A DNA stretch of 44,445 nucleotides from Gnetum montanum. Lineage: Eukaryota; Streptophyta; Gnetopsida; Gnetales; Gnetaceae. Positions 1-10,850 of this stretch are shown here, piece after piece. The stretch is from assembly GCA_015680685.1 (NCBI GenBank), contig MNCI01009312.1, positions 9,703 through 54,147 of the forward strand, written 5' to 3'. The notes under the pieces were generated by a model that saw only the letters and a program-made list of their open reading frames with translations, made no database searches and had not been told where the DNA came from. Made by a program: the position numbers and the translations under genes. How positions within the stretch are numbered: position 1 is the stretch's first letter; every line of letters starts with the position of its first letter.

Positions 1-410
1 CTCTATTTCTAGTTTTCTTGTGAAACTATCTTTTTCTCTGAGGAAAATTAGGAGTAGATTACGGAGTTTTGCTCAAATGTTTTTGCAAAATTTTATTTGT
101 TACAAGTAGGTATTATAAGGACTGCATAGACTAGACAGTTGAACAAAATAGGAAATTTTCAACAACTCACAGTACTTGGCAAAGTTGGCTGAATCTTTTT
201 AAAGTAGGTCATTTGTAGTTTACACACAACGCAATCGTTACATTTCTCACAACCGCATGCCGCAACAGCACACACACATACTTACATTAACTACTGAGTT
301 TATTTGGAGGTATCTGGGCCTTGGTGTTGCCAAAGACTAGCAGGCACCTAAATCCTGTTCGAGGGCACTTGTTGGTGGTCGCGTCCCAAATGGTCGCCAA
401 CAGTTATATA
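1..410. other. Unassigned left flank
   Basis: I recognise no gene here. Similarity to element B (near 18850) begins only around 411, so the left side of element A is cut or interrupted there. The stretch 303-405 is richer in GC and CpG than the next several kilobases, which suggests younger or differently methylated DNA. No long open frame is visible on either strand. Confidence 0.5.
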
Positions 411-1444
411 CTCACAATTAATTTCTTAGTTAAGTGGTTCAAATAATCGATCTAGGAAAAGACCTTTCTTCTGGCCTAGCAGTCCCCTTCAACCCTCACA
501 ATCTAGCCCAATTGATTATCCTACATCTCCAGCACCCTCATCCTTTGCATTAAATACCTTCAAGTGCCCTTCAAACCAAGTGTTGCTTAGGATCTGCACT
601 GTAATGCTAACTCATGTTGTTTCTACCTAGATTAAGGTTGGCAATCTTCTTACAAAAAGATCTGACCCGAGAAGTTCACTCATTTATCTACAAATCACTG
701 GACATGAGCCATTCAAGGCTCTTCTTGACTCTGGTTTTGGAGTTAATCTCATTTCCCATGACATGTACAAGGCCTAAAACCTACCACCTCTTAAGAAGAG
801 AAACATTCATCTAGAATTAGTAGATCAATTAATTACTATTTTTCTGGGATTAGTAGAGGGCATTGTAACCATAGTTTGTGGGTGGTCCTATGCTACTAAT
901 TTCCTAGTGATCAAGGTGGACAATTGCAAAAGTGACTTTCCCATCATCATGGGAAGAGCTTGGTTAAGCATGGTTGACGCAAGAATGGGTATAAGGAACC
1001 CATCTTTAGAAATATCCAAGGAAAATGAACTAGGCAAGATTGAGAAGAAGCATATTCCATGCATCATGTATAGTGATAATGGATGTAATTATGTGCAAAA
1101 GATTTGGTCAATCAGAAATACACACATTAAGGCATGTAATTAGTGTGCATGAGAAATTAACATTCAAAGGTGTTTGTACAAAACAACCACAAAATAGGAG
1201 GGCACCTAGTGGCTGATAGCTGACTCAGATAGCAACACATTGTGTATGGAACCAACTGAGAGCCTAACATGTGCTTATGTTGAAGGCATAGATAAAATTG
1301 AACAAGTTCATTCCCAACTCTTTAATGAAGATGATGATACCTATTGGGGAGATTTGGAAATCCCTAATCACTTCAAGCAAGAGCCCTTAGAACTAAAAAC
1401 TTTACTAGCTGGTATGGAGTATGCATTTTTAAGAATGGGAAACT
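411..1444 (+). pseudogene. Element A: gag end and retropepsin-like protease (decayed)
   Basis: The start matches the linker between gag and protease of element B (18860-19080). The aspartic protease active site is kept around 725-760 as ALLDSGFGVNLIS, the DSG signature of retropepsins, which would cut the Gag-Pol polyprotein. The frame stays open from about 700 to 1140 apart from one TAA near 774. The downstream motif FPIIMGRAWLS (about 938-968) is the ILGRP-like second half of the protease. Between 1140 and 1240 are several TAG/TGA codons, then an open stretch to 1444 with acidic residues (EDDDTYWGDLE). Element B has lost its DSG, so A is the better template for recognising this domain. Confidence 0.8.
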
Positions 1445-4300
1445 AATTATAATTAATGCCAAACTTGCTCCTAAACAAAAAGAAAAGTTTTTGAAGGTGA
1501 TGAACAAATGGTCAATAGCCTTTGCTTGGTCATATATAGAGCTAATAAGAATTGATCCAAGGATATGCCAGCATCACATCTACACTGACTCATCCATGAA
1601 GCCTAGAAGGTAGCCATAGAGGTGACTGAACCAAAAATTGAAGTAAATCATCAAAGAGGAAATAGAACAACTCCTCAAGGTAGGGTTCATCTATCCCATC
1701 AAAGATAGTAGGTGGGTTAGCCCACTCGTAATTGTGCCAAAGAAGGATGGAAAATGGTGGGTTTCAATCAACTTTAGGTTGCTGAATGTGACAACATTTA
1801 AAGATCACTTTCATTTGCCATTTGTAGTTTAAGTGTTAGATACCATATCTAGGAATTGTTATTATAGCTTCTTAGATGGTTATAGTGGCTATAACCAAAT
1901 CCAAATTACACTAGAAGATCAAGCCAAGACAACATGCATGAGTCCTTGGGGGGCTTTTACATATTGTAAGATGCCATTTGGGCTATGCAATGTCCTTGCA
2001 ACGTTTTAATGCTTGGTCCTTAGTATCTTTCAATAGAAAATTAGTAGTGGTGTTAAAGTCTTTATGGATGACTTTTCCACCTATGGAGCTTCCTTTGAGC
2101 AAGCCTTGGACCAAGTTGAGCAAGTATCAAAGAGATGTGTAGAGACAAACCTATGGCTCAATTGGCAAAAGAGCCATCTCATGGTCCAAGAAGGCATTGT
2201 GCTAGGGCACTGAATTTCACAAAAAGGGATTGAGGTGAACCCAGAAAAAATAAGGATCATCCAAGGAATAACATGCCAACCAAAGATCATTAAATATGTT
2301 CGGTCATTCCTTGGACACATTGGCTACTACTAATGATTTGTAGAGAATTTCTCTAAGATCACAAAGGTATTGGTAGAGCTTACAAAGAAAGATGAACCTT
2401 TCATCTAGATCAAGAAATGTGAACATGAATTCCAATAATTAAAGGAAAAACTCGTAGAAACACCAATCCTATGAGCACCAGATTGGTCTAGACCCTTCCA
2501 TATCATGATGGATGCATCTAACTACACCTTGGAAGTAGTGCTTATGTAGATGGATGATAAGAAATTTTCATAGTACATCTAGTGTGCGAGTCAAAGCATT
2601 GTGGGAGCACAGTTGAATTACATCACCATGGAAAAAGAATTAATGATAGTGGTGTATACTCTAGAAAAGTTCAGGCACTATGTTCTTGGTTACAAAGTAT
2701 TTGTGCATACGAACCATAGTGCAATTCGCTTCCTCATAAATAAGCTGACAATAAGCCCTCATGTAATATAGTGGCTTGTGATCTTATGGGAGTTTAATCC
2801 TACAATGGTAGATTGAGAAAGGACCAAGAATTTGGTCACTGACCACCTCTCTCACTTAATATGGGATAATAAAGAGGAAGAGAGCTCGCTCTTTGATCAG
2901 TTTCTAGATAAACTCCTCTTTACAAGAGCAATAAGTGAACAAACGCCTACAAAAGAAACATGGTATAATGGCATTCTCACATATCTATTCACTTAGGAGA
3001 TGCCAAAGGACTTGGATTTTAGGAAGAAACAACAATTTCTTCATTGGATCAAATACTTTATGGAAATCAATGAACACCTCTACAAGGTGTGTGCCGATGG
3101 CCTAATTCGTTAGTGTGTCTCTAACAAAAATTAATTGCATGTTCTCTAAGAAGCTAAAAAAGAGTCTTGTGGAGATCACTATGCAGGGAGACACATGACA
3201 ATAAAGATATTGATGATAGGATACTATTGGCCCACAATATTTAGGGATGCGCACCTGTTCGTCAAGTCTTGTGAACGTTGTCAATGAGACTGGGGGATGA
3301 TCACTCACATGGAATGTCCTCAATAGTGGATTCAACCATTGGAACCTTTCAACATATGAGGCATTGACTTCATGGGTTCCATCACACCCATGTCCAATAG
3401 AAAAGCATATATTATAGTAGCAATTAGCTACTATACAAAATGGGCAGAAGGAATAGCTGTTACTGATTGTACATCATTCCCTAGTCATACAACAACATAT
3501 TGTAAATAGGTTTGGGGTACCACATTCGCTAATTTCTAATAATGTAACTCATTTCACAAATGTCACTTTTAGAAAATTAATGTAATGCTTGGGGGCAGAA
3601 CATAAATTAACAATACCTTACCACCCCCAAGGCAATGGTCAAGTAGAGGTAACCAACCGGGAGATCACAAAAATACTAACAATGACCATTAGCAAATATA
3701 GGAAGGATTGGAGTACAAAACTTAATGATGCTCTTTGGGCTTATCATTCAAATTGGAAACTTCCTATTGGCTATTCTCCCTACGAGTTAGTATACAGAAA
3801 AATTTCAATGCTTCTAATTCAATCCAAGCTTTCTACACTCTCAATAGCCTATAATCTAAACCTTGACCTAAGTCTATCACAAAACAAAAGATTAATAATC
3901 CTAAACATGCTAGATGAAAATTTATTGGTGGCCTTATCCTTGAATGAGGTAAACAAGGTATTTAGTAAGCAACGTCATGACCTCAAAATAAGGAAAGTAA
4001 AACTATAGCTAGGAGATAAGGCCCTCTACTAGAACCCCACACATGTACCCCAAAAGGCATAATTCTAAACATTATGGAAGGGATATTATATAATTAATCA
4101 AACCTTTTCCTCTGTGGCCATGATAATCTACAAACCTAAAAGGAAAAATAAAAATAAATTAGTCAACATCCAATAAGTAAAGCCTTTCCTTGAACTAAGA
4201 CGGGCCAGTGTAAATAATGCCTTAATGAATGAACAATCATGTTCTATTTTTCAAATCTCATCCTTCCAACTTAGTGATGGAGGAGATGGCCATTGGTGTT
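1445..4300 (+). pseudogene. pol: Element A: pol (RT, RNase H, integrase), decayed
   Basis: RT begins near 1640 (IYPIKDSRWVSPLVIVPKK) and keeps DGYSGYNQIQI near 1880. The catalytic YxDD box is VFMDDFS near 2055-2075, so both aspartates survive. RNase H follows (about 2500-2880, including AQLNYITMEKEL). The integrase zinc-finger region lies near 3150-3290. In the catalytic core the first Asp is kept (GIDFMG, 3361), the second has become Asn (SNNVTHF, about 3535), and the Glu is kept (GQVEVTN, about 3640). The frame changes between RT (frame 3) and integrase (frame 1), so indels are present, and TAG/TAA/TGA codons occur throughout. The C-terminal part reaches about 4295, where it aligns with the end of pol in B (22747). 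Confidence 0.85.
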
Positions 4301-4931
4301 GACAATCCATTTGGCTTCTTAGTTTTTCTACCTTTTTATTTTTCATGTTTTTTATTTTTACAAATTATTTATTTTAAAAATTCTTGATTTTTCAAATTTT
4401 TCTAATTTTACACCATCTTTAGTACCTTTGAACTTTCTTAATTAATTTACACTTTCTTATATGTTTTTCCTTATTCTGTTTTATTCAAGTGTGAGATTTT
4501 CTCATTTTCACTAATAAAAATTACTTTATTTTCATAGAACACAATGCCACTATTGTTGTTTACTAATGATGATTTGTGCTTAATATGTGATTGTTGATGT
4601 CTAGTTTCTATTTTTAAATTCTAATGTTTGATGACTTTAACATGGTTTATTTTTCATGGAACAGGTAGTGAGTCCATGTCATCTACCCATCCAATGAACT
4701 CTACGGTTTTCTTGTTTTGGGAATTTGAGGTTCCTTCCATTAAAGAAACTTTTAATTAATTGGTAACCTTGGTAGTTCCAGAATTAGCAAGGATTCAAAG
4801 GTTTGTAAAAGGTGTGACTTCAAGGGGACTCAATACTCTTTGTACTCTTCTACTTGCTTGAGTGCTTGAGTGTATTTCACAGACTTCTTACCATTCCATA
4901 CTACCCACTAATAAGAAGTCAAATAACATTG

Positions 4932-5084
4932 TTGCATGGTGCGGTTCTGATTTCAAAAAAAAATGATGGAAATTCCAAGCACACCCCTTCAATATGAATA
5001 AGTTCTTGCATGGTGTGGTTCCCATTTCAAAAAAATAAAAATAAAAATTATGGAAATTCAAAACATACCCCTTGGACAAATAAA
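4932..5084 (+). repeat. Tandem duplication, two units of about 74 bp
   Basis: Two units begin with TTGCATGGTG at 4932 and 5006. Each runs through an A-rich stretch to a CACACCCCTT-like end. Element B has the same duplication in the same place (units from 23370 and 23447), so it predates the split of the two elements. Confidence 0.75.
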
Positions 5085-5898
5085 TAGGCTACAAGTACTA
5101 GTTATGGAACTTGAATAGTATGCACCTATGCCTAAAAGTTCCCTCTAACTAAGGCCCTCTCTCTCACGTCTTACTTATCTTTTCTTCTCTTTGTTGAATG
5201 GTGGTTGTTTTGTGGAAGCACTCTCGTGTCTCAAGTGAGTGGATCAATCTTAGACTGACGATGCAAAGTCATTGAAAGCTACCGATTTTGGTCTGGACTG
5301 TGGATGGATCTTTTCGGGTCATTTTAACCACAAATTCCACAAGGAACTTCTTATGAACTCAATTCAAAACTCCATTCCACCTTTTCTATCATTCATCCAT
5401 GCTACCATAACTCACCTCACCATCGGGTTCTATGTTATGCTCTATGTCTTGGTCTAATGTGTTGGGATTCTTGAGTAGATTCTTTCTGGTTGGCCCTTAA
5501 CTTTTCATAATCATTAATTGATTGTGGGGCCCACAGAATCTTCCATTGAGGTTATGCAAGGGAAAAAATGGCATGATCCTGCTATGGGGAGGACCCACAT
5601 GCATAGCTCTTGGTCTAGTTAGTTAAGGTTCTTTACCTTTGACATTACCACAATCCTATCTTTTGCATATTCCATTGAGTATCCCACTCAATGCTCCTTA
5701 ACCTTTTATTTCATTCATCCACTAAATTAATTTTTCTCCATTTTTTCAAATTTAGGAGCTTCAAAATCCTATGATCATGTTTTCATTATTATTCTTAGTC
5801 CTTTAAGCTTTCATTTGATCGCAATTTCATCCAAAAATTCCTTGTATTTTGAAAGTTTGAACAAAGTCAACAGTAGTCAATGGTGGTCAATGGCTACA

Positions 5899-5943
5899 TC
5901 AATGAGGCCTTGCTGATGCAGTGTGTACACATTATATATATTT
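5899..5943 (+). promoter_or_regulatory. Possible internal promoter: LTR-head-like motif plus TATA
   Basis: TCAATGAGGCC at 5899 followed by TGATGCA matches the palindromic head of A's own LTR (9480-9502) with a few changes. A TATA-like run (ATTATATATATTT) starts at 5931. In the LTR the same kind of motif lies shortly upstream of TATAAATA. The position, about 450 bp before the third ORF, suggests a separate promoter for that ORF. This is inference from sequence likeness only. Confidence 0.3.
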
Positions 5944-6387
5944 CCTAGCACTTAGGATTTTTTTTTTCATTTTCTCATAACACATGGGGAGTTTTTGCAA
6001 TTTTTTAGAGCCCAAAACTTTCTAGAGCTCATAACTTCCTAACTGTTTGTCCAAATCACTCTGTTTTTTGGCCTTGCACTTACCAGATGTAAGATCTTTA
6101 TCATGGGGGTTGCAAATCTTAAAGTTTCCAATGAAAATTTTTCTAACTCCACAAAGGTTTAATAACCTTAATAACATAGAAACATCAATTCTTTCAAAGA
6201 TTAACCCTTCCAACAATCTTTGGGATGGTTTATTAATGATAATACATAAATAAATAATAATTGGAGTAATTAAATCAACCATAATCACAACTTAGCCAAA
6301 GTTTAACTATCCTTAAGAGATAAAGGTATTCCAATTGTTTTAAAGTTACACAATGATTACTAATCCATGGTCTCATTGTGATTATAT

Positions 6388-9207
6388 ATGACATCAAAAC
6401 AGAAATGCTTGCAAGAAGGAGAGCACTTGCAACCACAAGAGAAGTAGCCCAGAGCTGGAAGTGGCCAACAAGAATAAGGCCAAGAATTACTAGAAGCAAC
6501 CCATGTAACGGGACCTTTTTGTGAGGAGCCCAAAGTGGAATCTGTCTAATAGATTCTGGAAGAAGAACTACCTATAGAACAATCACAATGAGGAGAAGTG
6601 CTTGGACCCTCACCAAGGCTTAAGGTCACTTTGACTCAAGCCTGCCTTGATATCATCAGGTCCCAAGAAGTTCAATGATCCATTCTTCAAGAGATCAACT
6701 TCAGGCCATTTTTGGAGAAAGCTCTAGAGGATGTCAAGACATGATTTCAAGCCTCTTCCATGTGGCCAATAATCACATCCAGTGAAGAATGGTTCATGAA
6801 AGAGACATATCTCTTTTGGAGTAGCCAAAGGCTAAGGTCCATTATCAAAATCAAGGACATTCAAGTGTCCTACTCGACAAAAGCTATTACACAAGCACTT
6901 GGGTTGCCTGATATTGGAACATAGCTGGCAGAACTATCCACAAAAGGTGATCTTGAGGCCAAGAGGGAGTGGACCCAACAATGCTGTAAGGTTGACCGTA
7001 AGGAGTATGATGTATTCACACCATTGAATCAAATTTACTTCAAGATTGTATCCTATAACCTCAATTCAACAGTGAGGCTAAGTAAGGTAACCACCTTCTC
7101 CACCTGAGCATCCACTACTCTAAGTAGGAAATTTTCCACCAACCTTCCATAGCTAATCTACTTAGAGATCAAGAAACACTTTAAGGAAAATGAATGTGGA
7201 AGGAAGACCCTACCCTTTCTATGCCTCATCAAGAAATTTTGCAAAATGGAAGGCATTGTTCGTTATTCCAATGATGCCCTCAAGCATGCTCCTTTGGCCT
7301 CATGTTCTAAGATCATGAAAGATAAAATGTTAGCAACAACCCAGGAAGAGGAGTAGCTACCACCACTACCTACTTAGGAAATAACATCAAAGGCCCATGC
7401 AACCATTGAACATCTACATAAAATCTAAGAATATTTCTTGAATGAACAAGAGCAATGAGCACGAATGAGTCACCTTAATTAGGTGGCTCAAATAATTAGC
7501 TAAATGGAGAGGGATGGTTCAATCTTTTCTATCCAATGAACATAGTTACCTAAGAGGTTAAATCCCAACACTCAGGAGGTGATGGTATTGTTATCACAAC
7601 ATCATCTATTCTTAGAAATCTCTAGGAATGTTACCACTTTCTTGGTAACATTGAAGGAAGGCAAAGAGGTAGCTATCTTGATGATGCAACATTATGGGCA
7701 GGAAACAGTAGTTGAAGTGAGGGCTAACCATGTAGTTAAAGCATTGAATACACTCGTGGCATTTTTACTAGATGTATCTGTACTTTGAGATGTGTAGACA
7801 TCCGTAGGCACGGTGAACAAAAAGTTAGATGTAACCCAACATGAAAAGTTGCTGGAACAATTGGTGGGAATTGGGCAATCGACTCCAGACATCTTTGATC
7901 TTTTGAAAGACATAACTATAACCTAGTTAGAACTATTAAATGCAAGGGGAAAATGCATTATTCTAGAGGGGCAACTTGAAATGGCCCAAGAACGAAACCA
8001 AGACTTGGCCGTGGAGGTTGTTGAACTACATGCCCAACTTGTGAATCCTACAATCCTCAGCCCAACAATAACAAGAGATGAAGCTTTTAAATAGCTTCAA
8101 GAACAATTCCAAAAGGCTAAGGAGGAGGTAGTTATGGCCATCTTCAACCAGTCCATGGTAGAAGCCAAAATGTATGTAACTCAGTAGGACTTGAACTTGA
8201 TGCACCAGGAGAATGAAGCCCTGATCACACAAAATTATTGCCTGTGAAATGTTAATGTTTAGAAGGACCAAATGTAGGAATTTATTTATTAACAGTAGGA
8301 GTATCTTGCCAAGGTGAACACTAAATTTAGGAGATTGTCTATAGAAAATCAAAATGTATAAATGGAGGAAATGCATGGCTTACATCAAAAGTTTGCCATC
8401 AAAATCACCACCTGGAAGAATGAGGCCCTCAAATTTGAGAAAGTAAAGAATCACTATAGGTACTAGGTTGGCGTGTAAAAAGAAGTTAATGAGAAACACA
8501 TCCAAATGATGAAGGCAAAGATGAATGAAGCCCTCTAGCAACTCCAATAAGGAAGGGAAATGTGATAGCCCATCATTGATGGGATCAACGTCTACAACAA
8601 AGTGGAGATCTGCTTGAAGGAGTTGCAAATCAAGGAGATGATAGAGTATATGGAGTTGGCCAATCTATGATGTGCAAACCTAGCAATGTTGAATATTGAA
8701 CAACCATGATTAGAGTTGGAACAACAAGTGGCTAGCTTGTATTTATTATACGAGGTAGAGTTTAAGCACCACAAGGACACTAAGTAGAAGCTTGAGACTA
8801 CAAATGTTGAACTTGAAGTCCTTAGAGCACAATTTAGAGACCAAAAATCAATCACTAAGAACCTAGCCAGATAGATGAATGGCTACTAGGAGCTGAAAGA
8901 CATAGTAAGGGTGTTCAACATTGAATACAAATAGTTCGTTTCTTGGTTCATCAATGCTAAGGTGCTATTTCCAAAAATCCCATGTCTCTAGGATGTGCCC
9001 ATTCCAACCCACATTAATGAAGTTGCATGGATGATGCATGATCCTAGGAGTAAGAAAAAGAAAAATAAAGTACTATTTGATGCTTTTTGCTTCCTTCTTA
9101 AAGTTGTAGCAATACTAGAATAGCTGTAGCCACCTCAATCGCCCATGCATGAAGTTGGTGAAGGTTCCTTTGCGCCTCAGGAACCACCACCACCTAGGAC
9201 CATCTAA
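6388..9207 (+). pseudogene. Element A third ORF: plant-transposon-type domain plus long coiled coil
   Basis: One reading frame can be followed from an ATG at 6388 to a TAA at 9205-9207 (about 940 codons). It is broken by roughly 44 stops (about 25 TAG, 11 TGA, 8 TAA) but shows no frameshift. Residues about 130-290 (6780-7260) contain IKIKDIQVSYSTKAI, ALGLPDIG, QIYFKIVSYNLNSTVRLSKV and LPFLCLIKKFCKMEGI. The order and spacing resemble the family called 'putative plant transposon protein' (Transposase_32, as I recall it). Residues about 460-830 are rich in Q, E, K and L with heptad-like spacing, suggesting a long coiled coil. The tail ends in a proline run (QEPPPPRT). I see no signal peptide or membrane segment, so it does not look like an envelope protein despite its env-like position. 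The C-terminal 85 codons recur in element Z (10390-10642). Its function is unknown. Confidence 0.7.
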
Positions 9208-9453
9208 TCTTCTCCAATAGCTTTACACCATCAAGGAAGATGTTTTCTAGTTTTTGAAGAGTTGTTTCATAGTGTTCAATTTTGTCTCTTGAACAACATA
9301 ATTTTTTGTAATGTGTGGATTTGTACACCTAAGCACTTCATTATTTTTCAAGTCAGTTAGTTTGTTTTGTTTGAAGAAGTCAATTAATAATCCCATACCT
9401 TTCCAACTTTTGAAAAGAACTTGAGGACAAGTTTTTATTTAGTCATGGGGATA
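9208..9453 (+). other. Element A: tail and polypurine tract
   Basis: This short untranslated tail is shared with B (24560-24708), with the common phrase AATAATCCCATACCT. It ends in ATGGGGATA directly before the LTR, the place of the polypurine tract that primes plus-strand DNA synthesis. The equivalent tracts are ATGGGGGTA in Z and GTGGGGGTA in B. Confidence 0.7.
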
Positions 9454-10389
9454 TGATGAGTTGCATTTAGTTGATTACGTCAATGAGGCCTCATTGATGC
9501 AGCTTCGTTGACTAGGCCTCGTCAACGAGGCCTAGTCGACACATCTAACCATGTGTCAACGAGGCCCCATCAATGAAATGTTGTTTTTTAGCTATAAATA
9601 TGTGTTTGTAGCTGAATTTATGGTAAGTAGAGATTGTAGTTACAACAGAGTTCTTGAAGTTTTTCCATTTGAAAGTTAGAATTTTTCCCCCAAGTGCCCA
9701 TAGCAGGAGTCATTGAGTGTACGGATCTTTATTCGAGCATTGTTGTACTTGAGCACGATAGTGTGTGTGGCAATAAAGGAGAGCTTTCTAATAAACCTTG
9801 TAGCACTTTGGATAGATTAGCTATTTTATTTATGCATTTAATGTTCTCAATTTTTTTAAAATATTTTCTATTAGTTATTAAATATTTTTCAATTATTACA
9901 TTAATGAAGCAATTAAGCCAGATAGATTACACACATAAGTACAACAGCTTCAAGCATAAAATGTATTCACTTGGTAATCCTAGTAGTGTTATTGCTTGGT
10001 TCACCTAGTAGTGTAGCACTTGATTGCCTAATAGTGGATACGTGGGTTCAGGATGTGTATGGAAAGTGGGATCGGATGCTTATGTTAAAATTAGTTAAAT
10101 ACTAGTTAATTAGTGAATTTAAATTACTCAATCCAATTACTTTTATCTAAATTTTGAACACCAAACTATAAAACACAAAATGATAAAAATTGGGTGCCTC
10201 AATTACACTTAACTATACCAACGAATGTCACAAGTGTAATTGGGAAGACAACAATTAACCTTAAGGCTAGATTCACTTCCTAAAGGACTAGCGCACCATA
10301 AATGATAAATTCCATAGAATTCAACCAGATCACACATAAATGCTTTGTGATTTGTATGGTTAGGTGTAGGAGTACCTTGCTGCTCATCA
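9454..10389 (+). repeat. 3' LTR of element A (936 bp)
   Basis: It starts TGATGAG directly after the polypurine tract and ends CTCATCA, the terminal pattern shared with the LTRs of B, Z and G. A TATA box (TATAAATA) lies at 9593-9600. The block AAGTGCCCATAGCAGGAGTC (about 9691) is the conserved stretch also seen in G (about 43491) and B (about 15718). No primer-binding site follows the LTR; the next bases are the third-ORF tail of Z, so this is a 3' LTR or a solo LTR. Confidence 0.85.
9480..9537 (+). repeat. Palindrome cluster at the head of the element A LTR
   Basis: TCAATGAGGCCTCATTGA (9480-9497) is a perfect 18-bp palindrome. GACTAGGCCTCGT (9510-9522) and ACGAGGCCTAGTC (9525-9537) are perfect inverted 13-bp arms with a 2-bp gap. 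They start about 26 bp into the LTR and lie just upstream of the TATA box. Other subfamilies have different palindromes in the same place. Confidence 0.85.
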
Positions 10390-10850
10390 GGTGGTTAGGG
10401 CTTTGGAGGAGAAGAGACGATATTTTTCACCATGGTACATGAAAGAAAACAAGCTATTTTCGTAGTTTCCATGGCCATGAAATGTACCAACTTCATTAAA
10501 CATCAATCAATTAGCATGGATAATACATGATCTTAGGATAAAGAAAGAAAAAATTTTGGTTCTCCTTAACCACTACCAATTCTAGAAGGTTGATGACAAA
10601 GGGAAGAAGTCGATGAAAGAGCGTCCACCACCAAGAACATAAGGCTACATCAAGTTACTTTTGTTTTGTTTTGTTTTGTTTTGATTCATTAAACTTACTA
10701 TGTCATTTTGTAAACACACCAATTTGACATTCATAGAGTTATATAAATAGTTAGTCATGTCAAGTCATGTCTACCTTTCAAATTTTGTAAGGGACTCTAT
10801 CCTCATTTTGTTTTAACGTGAGGACAAGTTTCTAGTCAGTTATGGGGGTA
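10390..10850 (+). pseudogene. Element Z: tail of third ORF, tail sequence and polypurine tract
   Basis: The frame from 10390 to a TAA at 10640-10642 matches the end of the third ORF of A. Shared positions include VRALEEK/VRVFNIE, the NINQLAWIIHD versus HINEVAWMMHD block, and PPPRT before the stop. Downstream is a short (TTTTG)n run (about 10658-10684), the tail motif GAGGACAAGTTT, and the tract TATGGGGGTA (10841-10850) before the LTR. The upstream part of Z was displaced by the insertion of A and lies outside the window. Confidence 0.75.

Larger units (their letters stand above)
4301..6387 (+). other. Element A: long non-coding region between pol and third ORF
   Basis: About 2 kb of T-rich DNA follows pol. 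It aligns by eye with 22748-24150 of element B, so it belongs to the element. It contains a tandem duplication (4932-5084) and, near its right end, a piece resembling the LTR head of A followed by a TATA-like run (5899-5943). I see no convincing coding capacity; the short open frames here are isolated and not shared between A and B. Confidence 0.65.
411..10389 (+). mobile_element. Ty3/gypsy element A (Athila/Tat type), 5'-truncated, with third ORF
   Basis: Order on the + strand: end of gag, protease, RT, RNase H, integrase, about 2 kb of non-coding DNA, a 940-codon third ORF, polypurine tract, LTR. The RT motif DGYSGYNQIQI, the RNase H region and the integrase without a chromodomain place it in the Athila/Tat branch of plant Ty3 elements. 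By comparison with B, about 3 kb (5' LTR, primer site, most of gag) is missing or lies left of the window. All reading frames carry many stops, so the copy is dead. Its 3' LTR abuts the third-ORF tail of another element (Z), so A appears to have inserted into Z. Whether 411-6387 and 6388-10389 are one insertion is inferred from matching strand, order and a tail shared with B. Confidence 0.75.

Noticed and set aside
385-404. Primer-site-like sequence on the minus strand (TTGGCGACCATTTGGGACGC)
   Set aside because: It recalls tRNA-Arg-type sites, but no LTR end with CA stands next to it, and the neighbouring DNA belongs to element A.
8026-8855. Several minus-strand open frames of 80-116 codons
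   Set aside because: They are shadows of the coiled-coil part of the third ORF, whose Q/E/K codons give few stops on the other strand.
6388-9207. Calling the third ORF an envelope gene
   Set aside because: It has the env-like position only. I see no signal peptide, membrane segment or cysteine pattern; it reads as a soluble coiled-coil protein.
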